Shown here: positions 1-7,055 of the stretch, piece after piece | Numbering within the stretch: position 1 is the stretch's first letter | Layout: every line of letters starts with the position of its first letter | Assembly (NCBI GenBank): GCA_964451605.1 | Contig: CAYVJA010000059.1 | Span: 1 to 15,733 of the forward strand | Reading direction: 5' to 3' | DNA: 15,733 nt | Origin: JAQVSH01 sp964451605 | GTDB lineage: Bacteria; Bacteroidota; Bacteroidia; Bacteroidales; UBA4181 | Notes under the pieces: model-generated | What the model was told of the DNA's origin: nothing | Database searches by the model: none | Seen by the model: the letters and a program-made list of their open reading frames with translations, nothing else | Translations under genes and position numbers: made by a program

Positions 1-97
1 AACGCGAAGGAACCTTCCCCGGTCTTGAGGCAAACAAAAATTCGCTGGAACTAGCTTCACCAATTATTACACCAATTTCTTTAAGGGTACTTGACAC
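1..97 (-). CDS. herA: HerA helicase/ATPase, N-terminal fragment (runs off left edge)
   Basis: Only the first 32 codons are in the window. The frame opens at a GTG (95-97) eight bases after a strong Shine-Dalgarno GGAGGAG and overlaps the end of nurA by 17 bp. The peptide begins MSSTLKEIGVIIGEASSSEF, which resembles the HAS-barrel start of HerA (an IGxVIGE/S strand followed by a Thr/Ser-Glu-Phe strand). HerA is a hexameric ATPase that translocates DNA and works with the NurA nuclease in archaeal double-strand-break end resection, so the overlapping nurA supports the call. The Walker motifs lie outside the window. The identification rests on a short N-terminus plus context; another HAS-barrel protein is possible but less likely. 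Confidence 0.78.
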   Translation of the reverse strand, partial: MSSTLKEIGVIIGEASSSEFLFASRPGKVPSR

Positions 98-1409
98 GTC
101 TATAACTCCTCCCACGAATTAACTTCTCACCAAACAACTTTTCCATGTATGGAACATAGATGTTATCAACTGTCTTTTTTGCCAGTCGAACTCGCTCATC
201 TACGTTCTTTAACCATAAATTATGACAATCCAGCCCGCAATAACCGGTAGCTAAAATCCTCAGTACACTGCTCACATCTATATCTGTCGGATTATGCCAT
301 CCAACATTAACCAGTGTCTGGTCCCAACAAGGAACGTCTACTCGAATCGGCGAATCGCGTAAATCAAACAGGACATAAAATGAGGCAATAGCTGGAAAAT
401 TTGGAATTTCACCAATAACTCCTGCAGCATCACCTATAAAGCCAAGACCGCGTTCTCTTTGAGTGGTGAGAAAATTTCTTTTTACGTAAGCTATAGGGTC
501 TGTACGATATTGTTCTAAGCGTTTGCCTAAATTTGGCGAAGCTCCCAGCATTAACGGTTTAGAATATCCAACAGAATCCGCAAAATTCATAATTAACTGA
601 TAATCGGGCCTAGAACGAGTCAATTCCTCCAAAATGTGTCCTAGATTCTCAAAATTGACTGCATTGTATTTTCCTGTTATTTTCTCAAATCTTTTGAAGA
701 CTTCCGGGTCTCTATCAATAACTTCCTTAAAAAGCAGCTTTAACTTTTTAGCATCATCATCAGTAATCTTCAATTTTTGTAGTTCTTCGTTATAAAATAA
801 GCTCAACAGGTAATCCCTAAATGTGGTGGATCGACTTTCCTTAGCAACACCAACCAACAAAACAGCATTTTTTTTACACTGTTCAAACAACTCTCGATAA
901 ACCCTAAAATACTCAACTAAAATCAAACGTTCTTCTTCAACCTTCGATTCAAGTGGCACATGCACGAGCCGACCATAAAGCGACCCATCAATTAAAATGG
1001 CCTTACAAGCTACACCATTTTTTAAAGCATCAATAGCAACTTGGAACTCGGACATTTCCATTTTAACAGAAAGAAAGTCTCGCTCAGTTACCGAACCGCC
1101 CTTGGAAAAGAAAACATCACTTTCAAGCCTTTTCTGCTCAACATTTCGGCAGACTCCAAGAGATCTAACAACATAAAAAACTCCTCCCGTAGAAAGCAAG
1201 TTTGAATAAATGCTAGAATCTACCGCTAAAACATTAACCTCTGAAGGATTGACAGCAAACTCCGCCCTATTTATTTCAGTCCAAAAAGAAGCCAATCTCT
1301 CGGCAAAATTATTTTCTAAAGGATTTGGCGTTCCCTTCCAAACTTTTTGTTTCATTATTTCCTGCTTATTCCTAATTGATGCAGCGAACTCGCCGAGAAA
1401 GTCCGGCAC
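81..1409 (-). CDS. nurA: NurA-domain 5'-3' nuclease
   Basis: A 442-residue NurA-family protein, the nuclease partner of HerA in archaeal DNA end resection. Visible family marks are LAVDSS (residues 61-66, metal-binding Asp64), the KMEMSEF segment with acidic residues 118 and 121, LIDGSLYGRL (139-148, Asp141), LVGVAKESRS (about 185-194), the conserved SPIRVDVP strand (354-361), and a C-terminal GYC...CHNLWLKNVDERV helix carrying His397. It starts with GTG (1407-1409); a G-rich Shine-Dalgarno (GGGGGGAG) five bases upstream supports this start. The stop overlaps the herA start, so the two are translationally coupled. The middle (about residues 205-260) is a charged helical insertion. The NurA fold is well supported; the exact biochemical activity is inferred from the family. 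Confidence 0.88.
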   Translation of the reverse strand: MPDFLGEFAASIRNKQEIMKQKVWKGTPNPLENNFAERLASFWTEINRAEFAVNPSEVNVLAVDSSIYSNLLSTGGVFYVVRSLGVCRNVEQKRLESDVFFSKGGSVTERDFLSVKMEMSEFQVAIDALKNGVACKAILIDGSLYGRLVHVPLESKVEEERLILVEYFRVYRELFEQCKKNAVLLVGVAKESRSTTFRDYLLSLFYNEELQKLKITDDDAKKLKLLFKEVIDRDPEVFKRFEKITGKYNAVNFENLGHILEELTRSRPDYQLIMNFADSVGYSKPLMLGASPNLGKRLEQYRTDPIAYVKRNFLTTQRERGLGFIGDAAGVIGEIPNFPAIASFYVLFDLRDSPIRVDVPCWDQTLVNVGWHNPTDIDVSSVLRILATGYCGLDCHNLWLKNVDERVRLAKKTVDNIYVPYMEKLFGEKLIRGRSYRRVKYP

Positions 1410-1462
1410 ATATACTCCCCCCAGATTGTTTACGCAACATTAATTGAGACATGTATGTTTAA

Positions 1463-1474
1463 GGTTAATTTAAG
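1463..1474 (-). promoter_or_regulatory. Possible archaeal box A/TATA element for nurA-herA
   Basis: On the minus strand this reads CTTAAATTAACC, an A/T-rich box resembling the archaeal TATA element. Its spacing would place transcription start near 1440-1445, leaving a leader of about 30 bases that contains the observed Shine-Dalgarno. The match is loose and in AT-rich DNA, so this is tentative. Confidence 0.22.
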
Positions 1475-1639
1475 TATGCTTTCGCTTGATTGACTGCCGC
1501 ATAATTTATGCAAATGCAACACACCGTGTTAGTTATGTTCGACAAACAGACTGCCCATAGTCTAAACTGTTTACACGCTTAAACTCCAAGATTTCCGTTC
1601 CAGAGCCCCAGTAAACCCATTAATTTGGTGACGTGAAGA

Positions 1640-1756
1640 ATGGTTCAGAATAAGGATTACTATGAAACGTTGATGAAGTTAGGCTTAAGCGCCTTAGAAG
1701 CGAACGTTTATCTTGCTTTTACAAAACATGAAAAATCAACCATAGCTTATCGGTAA
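1640..1756 (+). pseudogene. Truncated TrmB-type HTH remnant (38 codons)
   Basis: An ATG at 1640, preceded by a weak GGTGA, opens a 38-codon frame ending in TAA at 1754-1756. It encodes MVQNKDYYETLMKLGLSALE followed by ANVYLAFTKHEKSTIAYR. The core LMKLGLSALEANVYLA closely matches the first HTH helix of TrmB-family regulators, including the neighbouring gene at 1870-2766 (LIKLGLNNSQAKIYLT). The frame stops before the recognition helix, so no working DNA-binding domain can form. It is best read as the 5' relic of a second TrmB-like gene. A translated micropeptide is possible but unsupported. Its stop codon lies within a TATCGGTAA unit shared with the palindrome just downstream. Confidence 0.55.
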
Positions 1757-1773
1757 CTGTTTTTATCATGGAC

Positions 1774-1795
1774 ATTTACCGATATATCGGTAAAT
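1774..1795. promoter_or_regulatory. Perfect 22-bp palindrome, operator-like
   Basis: The half-site ATTTACCGATA is followed immediately by its exact inverse (TATCGGTAAAT) with no loop, which favours a dimeric protein-binding site over an RNA terminator hairpin. A third copy of the TATCGGTAA core lies in direct orientation at 1748-1756. It is about 365 bases upstream of nurA and 75 bases past the end of the TrmB-like gene, so its target is unclear. It may have belonged to the promoter of a gene now lost. Confidence 0.45.
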
Positions 1796-1869
1796 AACTG
1801 AGGCGATCATAATTATTTTTCATTTTGCAAAGATGACGGCGAACTGACGATAATAATACCATCGTACCG

Positions 1870-2766
1870 TTATTTTGCTTTTCCTTTTTTTGGAATTTCT
1901 GTCATTGCGGTGTTCCATCTGAATTCAAAGTAGTCTTTGATTACCTTAATCAAGTATTCATTGTTTGTAGTCAGTATTTGGCTGTTTGCAAATTCTGTCA
2001 TTCTTTCGGTGGAAAAATTCATTTCCTTATCGTCGTAAATTTCGAAATTGACCCCAAAAATGGAATCCGAAAACTTGATTTCAAAACTGGGATTTCCTTT
2101 TCTGTAGTTGTCTATACATTTTATCGCCTCTTCTGTTGGCTTGTTTAGTTCGGCAATTACACGCCACCTAACTTCCCCCATAGTACACGCATTTTTTACA
2201 GCCTCATTGTAGTTAATTATCGCTATGGGAATTCTTTCAAGCTGTGTATACCAGATTATTTCTTTCTGGGCATTTGTAACTTCTTTTGTGGAAAGCAGAT
2301 TCCGATAGTAATCGTTTTTTGGAACGATCGAAATCCGGTGTTCCCCGTCTTTTAATGCTTCTGGGTGGCATCTTTTTTTCAGCAATGCCTTTGCTTCTTG
2401 TTGGATTTCATGTTGCTCCTTCTTTTTATCCTGTATAAGCATTCTAACTGCTTCGTTTAGAGGCATCGGTTTGTACTCGTTTGGACTGTGCAGAATTTTT
2501 TCTACGATCCCCTTTTTCTGTAAAGCCTCTATTTGGCGGTATACTTCTCCGCTGTAAATTCTTGCGGTTTGGGCGATTTTTTTTGCATTGGCTGCTTCCA
2601 AGGAAACTAGTGTTAAATAGATTTTTGCTTGAGAGTTATTGAGCCCAAGTTTGATTAATGTCTGGACGTCTCCGTCATCGAAGGCGATTGGTTTTCCTCT
2701 CCTTTTTGCGTCTGTACCCGTTTTTGGTTTTTTGGCTATTTGAATTTTTGGTGATGTGGGCTTCAC
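1870..2766 (-). CDS. TrmB-family-like transcriptional regulator
   Basis: A 298-residue protein. A basic, low-complexity N-terminal tail (residues 1-30, rich in Lys and Pro) precedes a winged-HTH of TrmB type at about 34-100, with LIKLGLNNSQAKIYLT, then AKKIAQTARI, the recognition segment YSGEVYRQIEALQKKGIVEK and a wing ending in EYKPMPLNEAV. A charged coiled-coil-like linker (about 105-135) leads to a C-terminal domain of about 160 residues, which in this family senses ligand or mediates dimerisation; I cannot name a ligand. The start is a GTG (2764-2766) with no Shine-Dalgarno, and a TATA-like sequence about 30 bases upstream fits leaderless translation. It is divergent from the exported protein at 2849, with an 18-bp palindrome between them, so it may regulate itself and that neighbour. 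Such proteins are abundant in uncultivated archaea. Confidence 0.82.
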   Translation of the reverse strand: MKPTSPKIQIAKKPKTGTDAKRRGKPIAFDDGDVQTLIKLGLNNSQAKIYLTLVSLEAANAKKIAQTARIYSGEVYRQIEALQKKGIVEKILHSPNEYKPMPLNEAVRMLIQDKKKEQHEIQQEAKALLKKRCHPEALKDGEHRISIVPKNDYYRNLLSTKEVTNAQKEIIWYTQLERIPIAIINYNEAVKNACTMGEVRWRVIAELNKPTEEAIKCIDNYRKGNPSFEIKFSDSIFGVNFEIYDDKEMNFSTERMTEFANSQILTTNNEYLIKVIKDYFEFRWNTAMTEIPKKGKAK

Positions 2767-2792
2767 TTGGCAGCTGTTATTAGCTTTTCTCT

Positions 2793-2798
2793 CTATAA
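2793..2798 (-). promoter_or_regulatory. Possible TATA box for a leaderless TrmB-like transcript
   Basis: On the minus strand TTATAG is centred about 30 bases before the GTG at 2766. This is the spacing expected when archaeal transcription starts at or next to the start codon, and it fits the lack of a Shine-Dalgarno. Weak match, tentative. Confidence 0.25.
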
Positions 2799-2807
2799 CA
2801 CGAAAGC

Positions 2808-2825
2808 CATCTCAAATTTGAGATG
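2808..2825. promoter_or_regulatory. Perfect 18-bp palindrome in the divergent promoter region
   Basis: CATCTCAAATTTGAGATG is an exact inverted repeat without a loop. It sits 42 bases upstream of the TrmB-like start and 24 bases upstream of the divergent exported-protein start. A symmetric site between a regulator and a divergent target is the usual place for an autoregulatory operator. Binding by the neighbouring TrmB-like protein is inference. Confidence 0.5.
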
Positions 2826-2848
2826 AAAAAACAAAAACACCAAAATGA

Positions 2849-3124
2849 GTGAAACAGATGTTAAAAATAAAACTAAAAAGAACATTATTGGGTGACACAT
2901 CCGCTGTTACTGTTGCAGTCTTGGTTTTTCTGATGCTTTCTTCTTGCTTTGCGTTCGTGAATCTGCAGGTTGCTCAAGTTAAAGCGCAACCTGCAACCAC
3001 CGTTCCAAGTAACATGCTACAATACGAATGGCCAATGCGGTCTGCTGACCCTGATTGCTCCTTCTCCAACTCAGGCCCTGCCCCAGATACATACAATATA
3101 CTCTGGAAAACCCACATACCGGGA
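2849..3124 (+). CDS. Exported PQQ-like beta-propeller protein, N-terminal fragment
   Basis: The frame opens at GTG 2849 (an ATG nine bases later is an alternative) and encodes a signal peptide. The basic stretch KIKLKR is followed by a hydrophobic core at about residues 19-38 (AVTVAVLVFLMLSS region) and an Ala-rich cleavage region near AQVKAQ. After it comes EWPMRSADPDCSFSNSGPAP and then ILWKTHIPG. This resembles the opening W-P-M...F-S-x-S...AP-x-T...LW of archaeal exported PQQ-like repeat proteins. After about residue 92 the sequence is the antisense of a bacterial MFS gene, and the frame ends artificially at 3187. The rest of the protein is missing. It probably acts outside the cell membrane; no function can be assigned from this fragment. 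Confidence 0.62.
3106..3124. other. Junction between archaeal and Bacteroidota sequence
   Basis: Left of here the plus strand encodes a plausible exported archaeal protein (...ILWKTHIPG). Right of here the minus strand encodes a standard MFS transporter (...AGYIPGMWVF). Both proteins remain plausible through the same 19 bases, GAAAACCCACATACCGGGA, and neither makes sense beyond it. Base composition, start-codon use and taxonomic character change at the same point. A shared stretch this short is what a short-k assembly misjoin leaves. Confidence 0.8.
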
Positions 3125-4335
3125 ATATACCCCGCAGCATGCGACGCCCCGGCACCCGACCAGTCGTTTACGGTTCCGATCAGGTAGTTAAACCCGCCCA
3201 GCCCAATGTTCTGAATCAGCATCATCAAGCCGTAGGCAGTGCCCAGTTTGCGCGACTCCACCAGGAGTGCCACAGAGGGCCACATCACCGCCGGAACCAT
3301 CGAAAAGGCAATCCCCATCACCCCCATGGTACATAGCAGTAAAAGAGGCAGTTGAGTGTGCACATTCAGAAAAGAGATATGGATGGGGATAAGGGTGGCC
3401 TCCGGATCGGTCCCGTAGCCCATAAGCAGATAGACCGGAATAATCAGCATAGACCCAAACATCATCATCAGCGACTTTCGCCGCACATGATCGGAAAGCA
3501 ACCCGAACAGAGGGGTAAAGAGCATAGAAGAGAAGGTGAGGATACTCGACAAAAAACCCCCGGCCTCACGTGATACGCCGTGCGCATCCTGGAAAAATTT
3601 CACGGCAAAGGTCTGAAAGGGGAACATGGCCGAATAGAAGGTTACACACAGCAGGGTAATGTACCAGAAAGCGGGCCCGAAATGAAAAATCTCTTTGAGC
3701 TCAACCTTGTCCTGAGCGGCATCCTTACCCACGGGATAACGCCGCGCAGCATAGTAGTCGAGGAAAAAGTAGATGCCCACAAACGTGAGGCTGATCACCC
3801 CGGCCAAGGCAGCCAGCCAGAGAGGCGACTGCCACGAATCGTAGGCCGAGGCAGCCCAGGAGGGCGAATTGAGCGCCATAAAAGAGCCCAGACGGGCAAT
3901 GGTAAGATTGGTCCCAAAGGCCAGCGCCAGTTGTTTCCCTTTAAACCAACGAGCCAATACGGTATTGATAGCCACAATCATCGACTCGGCTCCCAACCCG
4001 AACAGCAGACGTCCGGTAGCCATCAGCCACAACTCGCCCGAAACGGCAGTCAGAAAGCCGCCCAACATGACAGGCACTGCAAATAACAGAGCAGCTCTGC
4101 GCGAACCGATCCTGTCAATGATGACCCCCCCGATCAGCACCATGAAGATATTGGGCAGACTATAGATAGCCTGAAGGGTGCCTATATTGGCATCCGAAAA
4201 TTGGAGTTGCGACTTCAGCAGATCGGCAAGCGGACTGATACTGTCGTAGAGATAATAGTTGCCAAACATGGCCAGACTCACAGCCAGCCAGATGAGCCAA
4301 CGGTAGAGTGCAGGGGGCGTTTTTTCTTCTTGCAT
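3106..4335 (-). CDS. MFS transporter, C-terminus cut at the junction
   Basis: About 410 authentic residues of a major facilitator protein in the inner membrane, starting at ATG 4333-4335. Transmembrane helices begin at about residue 12 (WLIWLAVSLAMFGNYYLY). The loop 2-3 motif A is visible as GGVIIDRIGSRR (69-80), and a central cytoplasmic loop around 200-220 (RRYPVGKDAAQDKVELKE) splits the two six-helix halves. The sequence is convincing up to AGYIPGMWVF. The last 43 codons of the open frame, down to 2974, are antisense of archaeal DNA and not part of the protein, so the final helix is missing. It is the last gene of a minus-strand operon, 36 bp after the SGNH esterase. That suggests uptake or export of a sugar or acid released by the esterase, but the substrate is unknown. 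Confidence 0.85.
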
Positions 4336-4371
4336 GTATCTAGTTATGTCTTTACAATGAATAGATTAGAA

Positions 4372-5964
4372 TTATTTCGAAACGGGAGTAGAAGGCATTG
4401 CCGGTAAGGAGGGAGGCTGATTTCCAACAGGGGTTTGCGACGGCATATCGGGAACCTGGGGCAGAGGACGGAGGATATAGCCGCCAAGGGCACAGCCTCT
4501 GTGCGAGCGGATAGCCTCAACCATGGTATAAGCATTCAAAGTAGCGCCCAGATTGTTGGTATGCGTGTGATCGCCCGGGAAAAAGGCATTCACAGCCTCC
4601 TGACCCATAGCCTCATATTTCTTGGCCACCAAATCGTTCAGATCAATAAATACAATCTCCTGTTCCTGCGCTATCTCGGTAAGCCATTTGGCATACGAAT
4701 CGGTAACCCGCTTCGATTTCCCGTCGTAAAGTTCACGCCAGGGAACCTGCGAAAAGAGAATCGGAGTAGCCCCTTTCGATTTGGTCTGCGTAACATAGGT
4801 ACGCATATACCACCCGTAGGTATGGGCAATCTCCTTTGTGCCATCCGGAAGGCTCACCTCAACGGTATCAGGACCCGTTCCGGGCAGCGAACCTCTCGAC
4901 ATGGGAAGCGTAGGAGCCGAACCGTCGTTGTGTCCGAATCCCATCAGCACAAAGTCGCCGGGCCGCAACTGCTCGTAAATCTGGGACCAAAGCCCCTCGT
5001 TATAGAAGGTCCGGCTGCTGCGACCACCCCTTGCCCGATTGATCACCTCAATCCGGGTGGTGTCGAAGAACTGTGCAGTGGGCCGACCCCAGCCGACAAT
5101 CTTTTCGCCCGACGAGTTGGCCACGGTAGAATCGCCCATAATAAAGAGCCGACGCTTGATGGGAAAAGATCCCGAAGGCTTGTCTAACAGAAAAGGAATC
5201 AAAGGGCATCCCTCAATGGCTCGCAGCCCCTCTACCACAAGCGAGGCATTTAACATGGCTCCGTCAGCCAGTGTGTGCGTGTGGTCGGAAGCGGGGTAAT
5301 AGGTGCCCGTTACAGTTGTTTGCCCGATCGATTCAAGACGCAGACGGCTCAACTCATAGAGATCAATCAGCGCCACTTTCTCTTCGCGGGCCACCTGAGC
5401 CGCCCAGATGGGATAACCGTCAACCGGTTTGGGCATTTTCCCGTCAACCCAGTCGTTACGAGGAATGGGGGTACAGAGAATAGGGGTAGCTCCCTTAGCA
5501 CGCGTCTCTTTGATATATTGCCGCAAATACCAGCCATAGGTGTGCACCACCTCTTTCTGTCGGGTAACACTATTCTCTATCTCCTGCGTCTCCTCGCCAA
5601 CTCCTCTGAGCGTGGCCCGTGTGCTGAACATTCCGGAGAGCCCTCCCCCATCGTTGTGGCCCAATTGGATCAGTACAAAATCGCCGGGCTTCATCACCTC
5701 CAATACCTTTTTCCAGTTGGTGGGTGAATAGTAATAGGTGCGGCTGCTCATGCCGCCAAGGGCGTGATTTTGCACAGAGACTTTCGAGGTATCCACCCAA
5801 AGCGGAAGCGCATCGCCCCAGCCCCACAGGCCACCTGAACCATCGCCCCGGCCATTTTTCACGGTTGAATCGCCCACCAGCAAAATGGTGGGTTTCTGTT
5901 GCCCCTGCATGAGGGCCGAAGCACCCAAAAACAGGAAAATCAAAAACAGACGCATTGTTTTCAT
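4372..5964 (-). CDS. Tandem SGNH/GDSL esterase, rhamnogalacturonan-acetylesterase-like
   Basis: 530 residues with a signal peptide (about 1-21), two SGNH hydrolase domains and a Pro-rich tail (about 498-530). Domain 1 has GDST (31-34, nucleophile Ser33), GGMSSRT (70-76), GHNDGG (102-107, Asn104) and DHTH (227-230). Domain 2 repeats them as GDST (277-280, Ser279), GGRSSRT (313-319), GHNDGS (344-349, Asn346) and DHTH (465-468). All catalytic and oxyanion residues are present in both halves, so both are probably active. The closest family by motif is rhamnogalacturonan acetylesterase, which removes acetyl groups from pectin, acting in the periplasm or at the surface. It lies 23 bp after the epimerase gene and 36 bp before the MFS gene, so the three are likely co-transcribed. 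The exact polysaccharide substrate is inference. Confidence 0.85.
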   Translation of the reverse strand: MKTMRLFLIFLFLGASALMQGQQKPTILLVGDSTVKNGRGDGSGGLWGWGDALPLWVDTSKVSVQNHALGGMSSRTYYYSPTNWKKVLEVMKPGDFVLIQLGHNDGGGLSGMFSTRATLRGVGEETQEIENSVTRQKEVVHTYGWYLRQYIKETRAKGATPILCTPIPRNDWVDGKMPKPVDGYPIWAAQVAREEKVALIDLYELSRLRLESIGQTTVTGTYYPASDHTHTLADGAMLNASLVVEGLRAIEGCPLIPFLLDKPSGSFPIKRRLFIMGDSTVANSSGEKIVGWGRPTAQFFDTTRIEVINRARGGRSSRTFYNEGLWSQIYEQLRPGDFVLMGFGHNDGSAPTLPMSRGSLPGTGPDTVEVSLPDGTKEIAHTYGWYMRTYVTQTKSKGATPILFSQVPWRELYDGKSKRVTDSYAKWLTEIAQEQEIVFIDLNDLVAKKYEAMGQEAVNAFFPGDHTHTNNLGATLNAYTMVEAIRSHRGCALGGYILRPLPQVPDMPSQTPVGNQPPSLPAMPSTPVSK

Positions 5965-5987
5965 AGAAGAAAACTATTAATATACAA

Positions 5988-6905
5988 TTACTTAGGTTCT
6001 TTAACCTCCTTAGCCAGCATAAGGGCGACAGAGGGCGGATCGGAACAAACAAAACGGAAACCGGAATCGGACAAAACTGCAGGAACAACCCTTCGACCCC
6101 GCGTAAGCACCGATACTGCGCTGCCATAACGAAGCCTGAGAACCCATGAGGGAAGTTTTACCACACCCAGACACCCGAAAGCGGCCGACAACGCATGCGC
6201 GAATTCTCCCTGGGTACCATGACTGGGGGCCACCAGATTCACCGGTCCACGAATTGTGTCGTGGTCTGCTATCCAGCCTACAGCTGCAAGCAAATCGGCC
6301 AGAAGAATCCAGGAAAAGGGTTCGGCCGATGCACCCACCTGAACCGAAAGGCCAAACCGAAGAGGAGTGCGCAATGACTCGAAGGCTCCCCCTCCTATAC
6401 CCAGAACCACGCCAAAGCGGAGAGTAACCAGCCGGACAGAGGAAGGACAGAGCGAGGCCTCATACTCCCAATCCCGGCAAAGCTGCTGCAAAAAGGAGAC
6501 AGGCGCATCGTCCGAAAGCTGCTCTTCCTGCATGGCAGGAAGAGGAACAGCCCCTTCATCAAAGGCCTTCTCACCCAACGGATAGATGCCCACTGCCGAT
6601 GCACAGAGAAATAATTGGGGTTTAACCGAAAGCACCTCCATTGCCTGAACCAACACCCGGGTTGATCTAATCCGGCTGGAACGAAGCCTCTCTTTGTATG
6701 CATGGCTCCAACGCCGGTTGACGGGAGCCCCGGCAAGATGAAGTACAATACGACAACCCTCCAGACGAGAGGTAAGCGAACTGCCTCCGGATTCAGAAAA
6801 ATCCGATCGCAACAACGGCACTACAACCCATCCTTTCTGTTGAAACAGGCCGGCAATGCGGCTTCCCAAAAAACCGGAAACTCCGCTGATGGCAATTTTA
6901 TTCAT
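5988..6905 (-). CDS. TIGR01777-family NAD(P)-dependent epimerase/reductase (SDR39U1/YfcH-like)
   Basis: A 305-residue extended short-chain dehydrogenase with an N-terminal Rossmann motif GVSGFLGS (8-15). Family marks are HLAGAPVNRRWS (56-67), the following RLRSSRIRSTRVLVQAM helix, the SAVGIYP active-site region (103-109), PFSWILLADL, GPVNLVAPS and the C-terminal RRVVPAVLSDSGFRF (the DUF1731-like tail). These point to the TIGR01777 group, whose cytoplasmic substrate is generally not known. Length is normal for the family. It is the first gene of the minus-strand operon and has its own TAACTTTG -7 element close upstream. A functional tie to the esterase and transporter is not evident from sequence. 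Confidence 0.86.
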   Translation of the reverse strand: MNKIAISGVSGFLGSRIAGLFQQKGWVVVPLLRSDFSESGGSSLTSRLEGCRIVLHLAGAPVNRRWSHAYKERLRSSRIRSTRVLVQAMEVLSVKPQLFLCASAVGIYPLGEKAFDEGAVPLPAMQEEQLSDDAPVSFLQQLCRDWEYEASLCPSSVRLVTLRFGVVLGIGGGAFESLRTPLRFGLSVQVGASAEPFSWILLADLLAAVGWIADHDTIRGPVNLVAPSHGTQGEFAHALSAAFGCLGVVKLPSWVLRLRYGSAVSVLTRGRRVVPAVLSDSGFRFVCSDPPSVALMLAKEVKEPK

Positions 6906-6926
6906 CTACCCAAGGGGATTATCCCT

Positions 6927-6934
6927 CAAAGTTA
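6927..6934 (-). promoter_or_regulatory. Bacteroidota -7 element for the epimerase-esterase-MFS operon
   Basis: On the minus strand this reads TAACTTTG, an exact fit to the Bacteroidota -7 consensus TAnnTTTG, ending 21 bases before the epimerase ATG. No TTG is present at the usual -33 distance, so strength cannot be judged. Confidence 0.5.
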
Positions 6935-7000
6935 TCGATTTTCCTCAATCCACCACACCCCTAATCGACGAGGAACCGGGCGAAAGAACAAATAAATGTG

Positions 7001-7008
7001 TAAATTTG
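7001..7008 (+). promoter_or_regulatory. Bacteroidota -7 element for the transketolase operon
   Basis: TAAATTTG fits the TAnnTTTG consensus and ends 47 bases before the ATG at 7056. It lies downstream of the more upstream in-frame ATG at 6996, which argues against that start. No clear -33 TTG is seen. Confidence 0.55.
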
Positions 7009-7055
7009 TGGTTTCAAAAAAAAATGAATTCGAACGCCAAAACATATCTTGCACC

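Larger units (their letters stand above)
1410..1869. other. 460-base stretch without an intact gene, between nurA and the TrmB-like gene
   Basis: This AT-rich stretch lies upstream of nurA and downstream of the minus-strand TrmB-like gene. It holds the nurA leader and a possible box A (1463-1474), a short inverted repeat GCATAA-T-TTATGC at 1499-1511, a broken plus-strand HTH fragment (1640-1756) and a 22-bp palindrome (1774-1795). I see nothing recognisable in 1512-1625 or 1800-1869. Confidence 0.6.

Noticed and set aside
2974..3105. Last 43 codons of the open MFS frame
   Set aside because: They are the reverse complement of the archaeal exported-protein gene, not a transmembrane helix; an artefact of the junction.
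4435..5187. 250-codon plus-strand open frame opposite the SGNH esterase
   Set aside because: Antisense shadow of the esterase; the translation is rich in Arg, His and Pro with no motif.
6996..7055. Upstream ATG for transketolase
   Set aside because: It precedes or overlaps the -7 element at 7001-7008, and homologs start near the MHKQ position.
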